From an uncultured Muribaculaceae bacterium (GTDB lineage Bacteria; Bacteroidota; Bacteroidia; Bacteroidales; Muribaculaceae): a stretch of DNA of 29,366 nucleotides. The position numbers and the translations under genes are program-made. The stretch's first letter is position 1, and every line of letters starts with the position of its first letter. The notes under the pieces were generated by a model. The model did no database searches and had not been told where the DNA came from. It saw only the letters and a program-made list of their open reading frames with translations. The stretch spans positions 1-29,366 of the forward strand of contig CAJTZQ010000043.1 of NCBI GenBank assembly GCA_910583795.1, read 5' to 3'. Of this stretch, positions 1 to 7,707 are shown in pieces.

Positions 1-420
1 ACAATTGTTTGGCAAATGAACCATTGATGGATTCTGTTCTTGATTCAAACTTTAGGATTTTTGTTCTTTTGTTCCTTTGGTCAATATGAGTGTGGGGTCG
101 ACTGGTGATTTTAAACAAATGTACAATTGTTTGGCAAATGAACCATTGATGGATTCTGTTCTTGATTCAAACTTTAGAATTTTTGTTCTTTTGGTTTATA
201 AGAGTGTGGGGGCGGCTGGTGATTTTAAACAAATGTACAATTGTTTGGCAAAGATTCTGTTCTTGATTCAAACTTTAGGATTTTTGTCCTTTTGTTCCTT
301 TGGTTTATATGAGTGTGTCCGGCTGGTGATTTAAAACAAATGGACAATTGTTTGGCAAATGAACTATTGCCCGTTGCTGTCTTGATTCAATCATTATTTT
401 TTGGTCTTTTGTTCTAATCC
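1..420. repeat. Imperfect tandem repeat array (about 107-122 bp units)
   Basis: Four successive units begin with ACAATTGTTTGGCAAA at 1, 123, 237 and 344, giving steps of 122, 114 and 107 bp. Each continues with a recognisable TTCTTGATTCAAACTTTAG segment, a T-rich run (TTTTTGTTCTTTTG) and GGCTGGTGATTTTAAACAAATG. The third unit lacks the ATGAACCATTGATGG segment, and the fourth is strongly diverged and fades at about 420. The array may continue left of the window. A short open frame (77-334) only translates the repeat itself and has no signal of a real protein. Function unknown. Confidence 0.8.
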
Positions 421-459
421 GGGGACCTGTGTTAGTAAATTCAAAAAGTAACAAATTAT

Positions 460-490
460 TTTAATAATACCATGTTTATTCGTAATTTTG
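460..490 (+). promoter_or_regulatory. Candidate Bacteroidetes-type promoter for the TPR/HTH gene
   Basis: TAATTTTG at 483-490 fits the Bacteroidetes -7 consensus TAnnTTTG. A TTTA at 460-463, 19 bp upstream, is one mismatch from the -33 TTTG box. The leader to the start at 689 would be about 190 nt. This is pattern matching only; AT-rich spacers produce such matches by chance. Confidence 0.4.
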
Positions 491-547
491 AGAATTATAA
501 TCAGGTTCCTGAATTTAACAATTCAACTTTCGCTTGCAAAAGTTGAG

Positions 548-648
548 GGTTATGAGGTTATTAGGTTAATCTCCGATTGTGGATAAATATCTCGCTTCTT
601 TGAATATTATGTATAAATCTAACCCTTTAACCCCTTAACCTTCAAACC
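548..648. repeat. Octamer-phased inverted repeat in the leader of the TPR/HTH gene
   Basis: GGTT occurs at 548, 556 and 564 and AACC at 621, 629, 637 and 645, each series with an exact 8-bp period. The 548-567 stretch pairs with 621-640 at 15 of 20 positions, so the predicted mRNA leader could fold into a long imperfect hairpin. The rest of 421-688 holds only the candidate promoter and AT-rich sequence. Confidence 0.5.
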
Positions 649-688
649 TTAAGTGAACTTGCGAAACCTAAATTAATAAGAGTTGGTT

Positions 689-2368
689 ATGAGATCTGTC
701 ATATTGTTTATAGCCGTCATGTTCCTGTCTGGTTGCGTGTCTGATTCTTCAATAGAAAGAGCATTGGAGGACGCTAACCGTTATGCCGACAACGGAGAGC
801 CGGGAAAGAGTCTGGAGATATTGGATTCGTTGGGACACACCGATAAGATGAATCAAAAAGAGAGGATGTATGCCGAACTGTTAAGAGTAAAGGCACTTGA
901 TAAGTCGGATATAATTCCTACTAACGATTCAACCATAAGACGTCTGCTACATTACTATATCGACGAAGGGAATGACAAGGATCGCCACGCTTTGGCTTTA
1001 TATTATGCGGGAAGGACTTATACAGAATTGAAGGATGCCCCGAAAGCGTTGCTATATTTTCACAAGGCTCTCGACGCATGTCCTGCAGATAAGGATCCTT
1101 ACCTGTGCAGCTATATCCATTCGCAGATGGCGGGACTGTTCGACAAAAAACGGTTATATAAAATGGCGCTCCGTCATCACATCAAGGAACTCGAATTGGA
1201 AGAGCTTCTCAAGGATTCCATAAACATGGTGTATACCCAAACGCACAGGGCTTACTGTTACATAGGGATGGGTGAAAGGGACAGTGCGGAAAATATATAC
1301 AGGAATCTGTCGGATTTCGTGCCGAAACTGAATGACAGAAGTATGGATTATTATCTCAGATCGCAGATGGCGGCTTTTTTAATGGACGAGGGTAGGTATG
1401 CCAAGGCGGACTCATTGCTGCAGGAGGTTCCGGAGGAATATAATTCATATAGCATGCCGGCTGTAATGAGTATAAGGAATGCAATGGATATGGAAAAAGG
1501 TGATTATGATGATGTGAAATCAAGTTCACTGGTCCTTATAAAAAAGGGCGACATATTTACAAGAAGGAAGGCTGCCGAAAACCTTGCCGAGATATATCTT
1601 TCCGAAAACAATCTTGAGGAGGGTTTGAAATATGCCCGGATGTATAAAGCTATGTCAGACACGATCACACACAACGATGGCGCGGATTATATCGCGGAAA
1701 TGGAAGCAATCTACGATTATTCTGAAACCGAGAGGGAGAACCTCCAGCTGAAACTAGAGAATGAGACCAAAAATGCATGGCTATGGTTTGTGTGCGCTTT
1801 GGCATTCCTTGCGGCAGGAGCAGGTATTTTCTTTTATTTCAGACACCGCCTGAGGGAAACTTCAATGAGGCTGCGGATTGAGGAGAACAGGAGGGAATAT
1901 TCCGAATATCTGCGGGCTAAAGACCGCGAGATATTTGAACTGAAAGATCATATAGAGGCGATGAAGAATGAACTGAAGTCGCAGAAAGATGAGATGACTG
2001 CGTTTGAAAACAGATTCCGGATTACGGAGGTCAGTGCCGCTGTCATCGAGAAGGCAAGTAAAGAAGGGGGAAGGGTCACAAACGACGATTTCATCAGTCT
2101 TCAGAAAGCTATGGAGATGGAGAATCCGGCTTTCATCAGTCGCCTGCGGCAGATGAATCTCAAGGAGCGGGATTTCCGCGACGCCATGCTGATAGCCTTG
2201 AAAGTGCCGTTGAAGATATGTGCCGACATGCTCACCATCTCTCCGCAAGGGATGGCGAACTCAAGGAAACGCCTTTTCGAGAAGCTCGCGGGCGGATCCG
2301 GTTGCAAAAACTGGCAGGAGTATATCCACCGGCTTTATACCTCCCCCGGCGAATTACCATATACATAG
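689..2368 (+). CDS. TPR-containing, membrane-anchored HTH regulator-like lipoprotein
   Basis: A 559-residue protein. The N-terminus is a short hydrophobic signal ending in a lipobox (FLSGC). Helical TPR-like repeats follow to about residue 340, for example the stretch with ALALYYAGRTYTELKDAPKA. One clear transmembrane helix lies at about 363-385, then a charged coiled coil to about 440. A C-terminal segment at about 508-533 (ICADMLTISPQGMANSRKRL) reads like a LuxR/sigma-4 type helix-turn-helix. This architecture recurs in Bacteroidales: a periplasmic TPR sensor, one membrane pass and a cytoplasmic DNA-binding tail. ATG 689 is chosen over an in-frame TTG at 683 because it gives a standard signal peptide. 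It lies just upstream of the GIN operon, a plausible but unproven target. A second protein of the same layout is encoded at 24345-26036. DNA binding is inferred, not shown. Confidence 0.75.
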   Translation: MRSVILFIAVMFLSGCVSDSSIERALEDANRYADNGEPGKSLEILDSLGHTDKMNQKERMYAELLRVKALDKSDIIPTNDSTIRRLLHYYIDEGNDKDRHALALYYAGRTYTELKDAPKALLYFHKALDACPADKDPYLCSYIHSQMAGLFDKKRLYKMALRHHIKELELEELLKDSINMVYTQTHRAYCYIGMGERDSAENIYRNLSDFVPKLNDRSMDYYLRSQMAAFLMDEGRYAKADSLLQEVPEEYNSYSMPAVMSIRNAMDMEKGDYDDVKSSSLVLIKKGDIFTRRKAAENLAEIYLSENNLEEGLKYARMYKAMSDTITHNDGADYIAEMEAIYDYSETERENLQLKLENETKNAWLWFVCALAFLAAGAGIFFYFRHRLRETSMRLRIEENRREYSEYLRAKDREIFELKDHIEAMKNELKSQKDEMTAFENRFRITEVSAAVIEKASKEGGRVTNDDFISLQKAMEMENPAFISRLRQMNLKERDFRDAMLIALKVPLKICADMLTISPQGMANSRKRLFEKLAGGSGCKNWQEYIHRLYTSPGELPYT

Positions 2369-2435
2369 TCAAGAGCTATCCCGAAAATTAAATTTATCCA
2401 ATAACATTCACGTTATTAATAAGATACATCTTTAC

Positions 2436-2478
2436 AATGTGACATCTTGCAAATTTTATTTTTGCAGGTTGTCACATT
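2436..2478. promoter_or_regulatory. Long imperfect palindrome overlapping a TAnnTTTG box
   Basis: Arms 2436-2453 and 2461-2478 match at 15 of 18 positions. The outer parts AATGTGACA / TGTCACATT and the inner parts TGCAAA / TTTGCA are perfect, with a 7-nt centre. TATTTTTG at 2457-2464 fits the -7 box and sits in the centre; a TTTA at 2431-2434 is the best -33 candidate but 22 bp away. A T-run follows the right arm, so the element could instead terminate the upstream gene. The remaining bases of 2369-2569 show nothing else. Confidence 0.5.
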
Positions 2479-2569
2479 TTTTAACTTCAATTGTCATTAT
2501 TACAGACGCAGGATGATAGTCTAAACATCCACCCTGTCTTTATTCAACACCCGACCAAAACAAAAATTT

Positions 2570-3700
2570 ATGAAAATATTCCAATTTTTAAACCGCACAG
2601 GATTGATTGCCGCTTCAGTAGCGGTCATCTCAATGATAGCCGGTGCCGGTGCAATGGCTGCATTGGCAGGAACCATTCCTGAAACCAGCCACCCGCAACT
2701 TGACGGTTCCTCTTCTTCCGGCAGGATTGAGCAGGACAAAAACCTGTCGCCTGAAGAAGTGGGAAAACGCCGTAAGGAGTTCGCCGAGCGTCAGAAAGAA
2801 TTCGCCGAACGTCAGAAAGAGTTTGCCGAACGTCAGAAAGAGTTTGCCGAACGTCAGAAAGATTTTGCCAGACGTCAGAAGGATTTTGAAGAGCGACACA
2901 AAGAGTTTATCGAGCGTCAGAAAGAGCTCGAAAAGAGGAGGGCGGATATTGAAAAAAACAAAATCCTCCTTTACGCCAAACGAGATAAGAGAGAGAGATG
3001 CCGAAGCTCCAAATCCAACAAATACAAGTCAGCCTCCACTTCATCGTTAGGAATCAAACATGTAGAGCTTCACGATTTCAAAGGAATAAGTGTGACGGGT
3101 GCAATCTGCGTGGTCTTCACACAAGGGAAATCCGACGGTTACGCTGAAGTACACGGAGACAAACGTGCCCTCGAGTGCATTCGTTTTGATTATAAAGGGG
3201 GTACTCTCAACCTTGGATATAGCAAATCTCCCGGCAGCATCTCCACTCGCACAATAGTCTACCTTACCAATCCTGAGCTTGACAGAATAGACCTTTCAGG
3301 TGCCACCTCTCTGGCTGTGCAAGGGATGCTTCAGTCAAAAAACTTAAAAGTGCAGGCAAGCGGTGCTTCCGATGTGAACCTCCCGGATGTGAAAGGTAAG
3401 ACACTTAATCTCTCCGTAGCCGGAGCTTCCTCCATCAATGTTCTCTCCGCCGAAATGGAGACAATAAATGCAGAAGCCGTAGGTGCCTCTACCATCAAAC
3501 TCAAAGGAGTCTGCTCAAGGGCAGTCAACTGCAGCGCGCTTGCCGCATCTGAAATTTCCGTGACAGGAAGATGTAATAAAAAGAGCACTTCAGAACATTC
3601 CGCAGGGAGAGTAAAAGACCAGGGGCTCATCATAGAAAACTCTCCCGTGGATTGTGCGTCACCCTCCCCACGGAAAAAGACAATGCCCAGAAAACCCTGA
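2570..3700 (+). CDS. Secreted head-GIN (DUF2807) protein with heptad coiled coil
   Basis: A 376-residue protein with an N-terminal signal/hydrophobic segment (about residues 10-33). Residues 67-122 form a highly regular coiled coil built from eight 7-residue units of the RQKEFAE type. A basic linker follows, then a beta-rich domain at about 165-345 with recurring 'SGA(T/S)xLxVxG' and 'GASxxN' steps. That domain is typical of the putative auto-transporter adhesin head-GIN domain (DUF2807), a right-handed beta-solenoid of unknown function. The gene is followed after 36 bp by a second GIN gene, so the two probably form an operon. A role at the cell envelope is inferred from the signal and domain; no substrate or partner can be named. 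Confidence 0.75.
   Translation: MKIFQFLNRTGLIAASVAVISMIAGAGAMAALAGTIPETSHPQLDGSSSSGRIEQDKNLSPEEVGKRRKEFAERQKEFAERQKEFAERQKEFAERQKDFARRQKDFEERHKEFIERQKELEKRRADIEKNKILLYAKRDKRERCRSSKSNKYKSASTSSLGIKHVELHDFKGISVTGAICVVFTQGKSDGYAEVHGDKRALECIRFDYKGGTLNLGYSKSPGSISTRTIVYLTNPELDRIDLSGATSLAVQGMLQSKNLKVQASGASDVNLPDVKGKTLNLSVAGASSINVLSAEMETINAEAVGASTIKLKGVCSRAVNCSALAASEISVTGRCNKKSTSEHSAGRVKDQGLIIENSPVDCASPSPRKKTMPRKP
2770..2937 (+). repeat. In-gene 21-bp tandem repeat encoding coiled-coil heptads
   Basis: Eight consecutive 21-bp units of the form CGTCAGAAAGAGTTTGCCGAA, with the middle copies nearly identical at DNA level and the outer copies diverged. Each unit encodes one heptad, so gain or loss of units would keep the frame and change coiled-coil length by one heptad. 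Confidence 0.85.
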
Positions 3701-3736
3701 TTCTTAATACACCGTAAACAATAAATTTTTAAAAAT

Positions 3737-4609
3737 ATGAAATTTTTCAACTACATCCTCTCTTTCGCCGCTGTGGCAACCCTCGTATTGATCGGTTGCT
3801 CAATGACAGGCGGTAATTCTATATCCGACGGCAATATCAAAGATGCCACCGTCAAGAAGACTGTAAAAATCAGCAACTTTTCAAAGATAGATGCAGCCAC
3901 AGGAATACGGGTGATCTATTCCCAAGGAAAATCTACAGGAACCGCTCAGATCGCCACTACCCCGTCTGCCGAAAAATATCTGAAAGTATACGTGAAAGAC
4001 GGCACTCTCGTGGCACGCTATGAAAACAAGGGGAACAACAATATAAAAGGTCCTTCGATCGTGACTGTCTCCTCCACAAACCTCAGTGAGGTTGACCTTT
4101 CTTCAGCCGCACGCCTGCAGGTAAACGGCAATCTTGATATCTCCTCCCTGGAGATTGACATGTCGTCCGCTTCAAAAGCCACTTTCAACGATATCACGGC
4201 AAAAGAAATCGAAATCGACCTTTCAAGCAGTGCCAATGTGGAAATCGGGACAGCCAATGTCGACAAACTCGACGCTGAATTGTCGAGTGCTTCAAGGCTG
4301 GAGGTGTCGAAGGCGGTCGCCACAAACCTTTTCCTTGAAACATCGAGCGCCGCTAAAATTCTCGTAGGCTACTTCAATGGCACAGGGATCGAGGCTGACG
4401 CATCAAGCGGATCGAATATATCTGTTTCCGATATGACCGCCACTAAAGCATACGCAGAGGCATCAAGCGGATCTAAAGTGACTCTTAAAGGTCGCTGCGA
4501 GCATGTGAACAAGGATGCGTCTTCCGGCGGCAAGGTCGACATTTCTCAGCTTGAGGTGCCCAATCTGCCTCAAAAATCTTCTCGCAAGCATCAGCCCCGC
4601 AATCCATAA
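3737..4609 (+). CDS. Head-GIN (DUF2807) lipoprotein
   Basis: A 290-residue lipoprotein with the lipobox Cys at about residue 21 (VLIGC). A single DUF2807/head-GIN beta-solenoid spans about 45-270. It shows a strongly periodic 'SSASxxxxx' pattern (DLSSAARLQV, DMSSASKATF, DLSSSANVEI, ELSSASRLEV), as expected for coils of a parallel beta structure. Unlike its upstream neighbour it has no coiled-coil stalk. The 36-bp gap and shared domain point to an operon with 2570-3700, closed by the terminator at 4722-4750. The family is widespread in Bacteroidetes, with no established biochemical role. Confidence 0.8.
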   Translation: MKFFNYILSFAAVATLVLIGCSMTGGNSISDGNIKDATVKKTVKISNFSKIDAATGIRVIYSQGKSTGTAQIATTPSAEKYLKVYVKDGTLVARYENKGNNNIKGPSIVTVSSTNLSEVDLSSAARLQVNGNLDISSLEIDMSSASKATFNDITAKEIEIDLSSSANVEIGTANVDKLDAELSSASRLEVSKAVATNLFLETSSAAKILVGYFNGTGIEADASSGSNISVSDMTATKAYAEASSGSKVTLKGRCEHVNKDASSGGKVDISQLEVPNLPQKSSRKHQPRNP

Positions 4610-4721
4610 GCGCCGGGCGGAAATATTTTGTCAAACCATACCATTTTCTAACTGGATTAATATTAATAGGTTAAATCATTCGGGGAATATCAATCTTGAG
4701 AATCTATAATTAATTGTGTAA

Positions 4722-4750
4722 TAAAAGCGCGGGAATCCGCGCTTTTATTT
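4722..4750 (+). terminator. Rho-independent terminator of the GIN operon
   Basis: Perfect 11-bp inverted repeat (4722-4732 with 4737-4747, GC-rich core GCGCGG), a GAAT loop and trailing Ts. It lies 112 bp after the GIN lipoprotein stop. The rest of 4610-4892 holds no gene. Confidence 0.8.
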
Positions 4751-4892
4751 ATGGGAAGCCTCGTTCCCGTTAATTATTTTTATGATATAAAGATGTGGGA
4801 TAATAAACTTATGCGTTTCGACGATAGTTATAATAGCATATCCCAATCCGAATTATAAAACATATGATTTATAAAACATAAAAGGTGATATT

Positions 4893-5597
4893 ATGAAAAT
4901 GAAGAAATTTACAGTGGCATTTTTAGCAGCCACTCTGCTCATTGGAGCTTGCGGATGTTCTTCGATGAACAACACCGGTAAAGGTGCATTAATCGGCACA
5001 GGCGGCGGTGGCGCGGTTGGTGCAGGCATCGGTGCACTTATCGGGGGCGGCAAGGGCGCAGGTATAGGAGCGGCAATCGGTGCAGCTGTCGGTGCAGGCG
5101 CAGGAGCCCTCATCGGTCAGAAGATGGACAAACAGCAGAAAGAACTGCAGGAAGAGCTCGCACAACAGGCAAAGGTGGAAGAAACTACAGACTCCAACGG
5201 TCTCCGCGCAATAAAGGTCACTTTTGACGGAGGAATACTTTTCCCGACAGGAAAATATAACTTGAATCCGACCGCACAGGCAGATTTGACAAAATTTGCT
5301 GTAAACCTCATCAACAACCCTGACACCGACGTGGCAATTACCGGCTACACTGACAATACCGGCTCTTACGCAGTGAATGAAAAATTGTCTGACCAGCGAG
5401 CCAACTCAGTGCGTAATTATCTGATCACATGCGGGGTTCCATCCACCCGACTCACGGCAAAGGGAATTCCTATGGCTGACTATATTGCATCTAACGACAC
5501 TCCGGAAGGGAGGGCTCTAAACCGTCGTGTGGAGATAACAGTCTATGCCAACGAAAAGATGATAAAAGACGCGGAAGCTCAGGCCGCCCAAAACTGA
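4893..5597 (+). CDS. OmpA-family lipoprotein with glycine-zipper domain
   Basis: A 234-residue protein whose signal ends in the lipobox IGAC (Cys about 20). A glycine-zipper segment (about 30-75) is dominated by GxGxGxxGG / AAIGAAVGAG repeats. An OmpA-like peptidoglycan-binding domain (about 110-225) carries the hallmark NEKLSDQRANSVRNYL and GRALNRRVEI motifs. Proteins of this design are lipid-anchored in the outer membrane and hold peptidoglycan non-covalently through the OmpA domain. ATG 4893 and ATG 4899 are both possible starts; either leaves the same mature protein. The gene stands alone between two terminators, so it is probably monocistronic. Confidence 0.9.
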   Translation: MKMKKFTVAFLAATLLIGACGCSSMNNTGKGALIGTGGGGAVGAGIGALIGGGKGAGIGAAIGAAVGAGAGALIGQKMDKQQKELQEELAQQAKVEETTDSNGLRAIKVTFDGGILFPTGKYNLNPTAQADLTKFAVNLINNPDTDVAITGYTDNTGSYAVNEKLSDQRANSVRNYLITCGVPSTRLTAKGIPMADYIASNDTPEGRALNRRVEITVYANEKMIKDAEAQAAQN

Positions 5598-5621
5598 TAA
5601 TTCTACACACCTTCTAATATG

Positions 5622-5657
5622 GAAAGAGGAGATTGCCTTGCGGCAGCCTCCTCTTTC
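5622..5657 (+). terminator. Terminator between ompA-like gene and gdhA
   Basis: A 16-bp stem (5622-5637 with 5642-5657, GAAAGAGGAG core) with one G-U pair, one mismatch and a 4-nt TTGC loop, followed by a T-rich stretch. It lies between convergent genes, so it may serve both strands. Confidence 0.75.
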
Positions 5658-5710
5658 TTCTTGATTGTTGTGTTTTTATGGTTTTTGTATCGGAGCTTTC
5701 TATCTAATGG

Positions 5711-7054
5711 TCAGAGCACGCCTTGCGCCATCATTGCACGTGCCACCTTCATGAAACCGGCAACATTAGCGCCCTTCACATAATTAATGAAGTCAGACCC
5801 CTCTTCTTTGCCATATTTCTCACACTGCTCATGAATATTCTTCATGATGCTCTTGAGCTTTTCGTCTACCTCTTCCTCGCTCCAGGAAAGTTTCTGAGAG
5901 TTCTGAGCCATTTCAAGACCTGACACAGCCACACCTCCGGCATTTGCAGCCTTACCCGGAGCATACAAAATTTTGGCGGCAAGGAATTTCTTGATTGCCT
6001 CCGGAGTGGATGGCATGTTGGCTCCTTCGCTCACTGCTATCACACCGTTGTCGAGAAGCGCCTGGGCATCCTCTCCCTCAAGCTCGTTCTGGGTTGCGGA
6101 AGGCATCGCGATATCACATTTCACATGTTTCCATGGACGTTCTCCCGGCAGATACTGCACGTCGTCATATTTATCCGCGACTTCGCTGATACGTCCGCGA
6201 TAATAATTCTTCAATTCGAAAATATAGTCGAGCTGTTCCTCACTGAAACCTTCGGGCTTGATGATAGAGCCACCGCTGTCGCTCATTGAGACAACCTTCG
6301 CTCCAAGTTCCGTCAGCTTACGCGTAGTGTAGGTTGCTACATTGCCCGAACCCGACACAGCCACTTTCTTACCCTTGATGTCAATGCCGCGTGTGGCAAG
6401 CATGTTGAGAAGGAAATAGCAGTTACCATAGCCTGTAGCCTCGGGACGAATCAATGAACCTCCGAAGTCAAGACCCTTGCCGGTGAATGTACCGGTAAAT
6501 TCACGAGCCATTTTCTTATAGTAGCCAAACATGTAGCCTACCTCTCTGCCTCCTACGCCGATATCACCTGCGGGCACATCGGTATCCGGACCGATCTGGC
6601 GCCATAATTCTGCGACAAACGCCTGGCAGAAACGCATGATTTCCATATCGCTTTTCCCTCTGGGAGAAAAATCGGAACCGCCCTTGCCGCCACCCATAGG
6701 AAGTGTGGTAAGTGAGTTTTTAAAAGTCTGCTCGAAAGCAAGGAACTTAAGAATAGACTGGTTGACCGATGCGTGAAAACGGATGCCACCTTTATAAGGG
6801 CCGATAGCATTATTATGCTGGATACGGTAGCCCATGTTGTTGTGCACCTTCCCTTTGTCATCCACCCAGCTCACACGGAATGAGAAAATACGGTCAGGGA
6901 TGCAAAGACGCTCTATAAGATTTTCCGCCTCAAATGAAGGATATTCATTATAGACGTCTTCAATCGAGGTTACAACCTCCTCAACAGCCTGCAGATATTC
7001 AGGCTCATTAGGAAAACGGCGACGCAAATCCGCCATCACTTCTGATGCTTTCAT
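5711..7054 (-). CDS. gdhA: NADP-type hexameric glutamate dehydrogenase
   Basis: A 447-residue cytoplasmic enzyme that interconverts 2-oxoglutarate + ammonium and L-glutamate, the usual ammonium-assimilation route in Bacteroidales. Length and motifs match the roughly 450-residue hexameric family: GPYKGGIRFH near residue 85, LPMGGGKGGSDF with the catalytic Lys at about 124, the proton-donor region with VPAGDIGVGGREVGY, and a Rossmann fold starting at KVAVSGSGNVA. The C-terminal SEGANMP and KAANAGGVAVSGLEM blocks are also intact. The gene is transcribed towards the OmpA-like gene and is separated from the PUL by a long AT-rich spacer. NADP(H) preference is inferred from subfamily similarity. Confidence 0.95.
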   Translation of the reverse strand: MKASEVMADLRRRFPNEPEYLQAVEEVVTSIEDVYNEYPSFEAENLIERLCIPDRIFSFRVSWVDDKGKVHNNMGYRIQHNNAIGPYKGGIRFHASVNQSILKFLAFEQTFKNSLTTLPMGGGKGGSDFSPRGKSDMEIMRFCQAFVAELWRQIGPDTDVPAGDIGVGGREVGYMFGYYKKMAREFTGTFTGKGLDFGGSLIRPEATGYGNCYFLLNMLATRGIDIKGKKVAVSGSGNVATYTTRKLTELGAKVVSMSDSGGSIIKPEGFSEEQLDYIFELKNYYRGRISEVADKYDDVQYLPGERPWKHVKCDIAMPSATQNELEGEDAQALLDNGVIAVSEGANMPSTPEAIKKFLAAKILYAPGKAANAGGVAVSGLEMAQNSQKLSWSEEEVDEKLKSIMKNIHEQCEKYGKEEGSDFINYVKGANVAGFMKVARAMMAQGVL

Positions 7055-7338
7055 AACCGAAAATAAGAGTAATTAATATTTTTAATTTTACCTGTAAAAA
7101 AATATGTGTAGAACTTATTTAAACTTTTTCTATTGAAATAGAGGTCTTAAAATCAAAATTTCTTTAATTTTATTCACATTCCGTAAAAAGTTTAAGTCAG
7201 TTCGTAACGTCTCTGAGGGCAGATGAAACCAAACATCCTTAAGAAATATCCCTTTATTTAAGGAACCATAACTGAAAATGCCCTGTTGATAAATCAATCC
7301 TGACACTTATCCCGATTTATAGAGACGCCACAAATTCG

Positions 7339-7471
7339 ATGCAAAGTAACAACAAATTTTTCATTCCCGCAACATTTTGTCAAATAAAATGCAAACAATC
7401 GTTTATTTTTGTCAAAATTTATTTTAAATATCCATCCAAAAAAATGCAAAGACACGTCTACCGGATGCAAA
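7339..7471 (+). repeat. Cluster of four ATGCAAA motifs
   Basis: ATGCAAA occurs at 7339, 7389, 7444 and 7465, all in the same orientation, with steps of 50, 55 and 21 bp. These are near multiples of the helical repeat. Such clustering upstream of an operon suggests operator sites, but no regulator is known for this motif here. Confidence 0.35.
7375..7416 (+). promoter_or_regulatory. Direct repeat TTTTGTCAAA with embedded TAnnTTTG box
   Basis: TTTTGTCAAA is present at 7375-7384 and again at 7407-7416. The second copy overlaps TATTTTTG (7404-7411), which matches the -7 consensus. The upstream TTTG (7376-7379) is 24 bp away, longer than the usual -33/-7 spacing. If used, it would give the PUL a leader of almost 300 nt. 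Confidence 0.3.
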
Positions 7472-7707
7472 TAAAGTTTTAAAACATCAAAATAAAGTTA
7501 ATGTGTTTTTCGTTTTATTTAAAATTGCCTTTGATAAACGATTAGAGTTATAATTTTAAAGGTTTATAAACAATCTTTTAACTAAAAAATGATTAAAACA
7601 GGTTATAACATTTTTGTGTGTGAAAATCTTGTTGAAAGAATAATTAGACGCATGCCTGTTTATTCGTTGTGTGTCTAACGCAAAGAAAATTATAACTGAC
7701 CATCACC

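Larger units (their letters stand above)
7055..7707. other. AT-rich divergent intergenic region between gdhA and the PUL
   Basis: No protein-coding or RNA gene is recognised in these 653 bp. The region must hold the promoters of gdhA (leftward) and of the kinase-SusCD operon (rightward). It contains four ATGCAAA copies, a duplicated TTTTGTCAAA and a TAnnTTTG box, listed separately. No riboswitch fold was recognised by eye. Confidence 0.7.

Noticed and set aside
77..334. Open reading frame of 85 codons inside the tandem repeats
   Set aside because: It only translates the repeat units, shares no family feature, and breaks with the repeat length differences.
1..420. Possible CRISPR array
   Set aside because: Units are over 100 bp, have no short conserved repeat with unique spacers, and there are no cas genes.
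683..688. TTG start two codons upstream of the TPR/HTH gene
   Set aside because: ATG 689 gives a normal lipoprotein signal, and the TTG adds nothing.
2436..2478. CRP site (TGTGA ... TCACA)
   Set aside because: The half-sites resemble CRP but are separated by far more than 6 bp, so this is not a CRP site.
7055..7340. Riboswitch or attenuator upstream of gdhA
   Set aside because: No conserved aptamer core or strong stem was found by eye; only AT-rich sequence.
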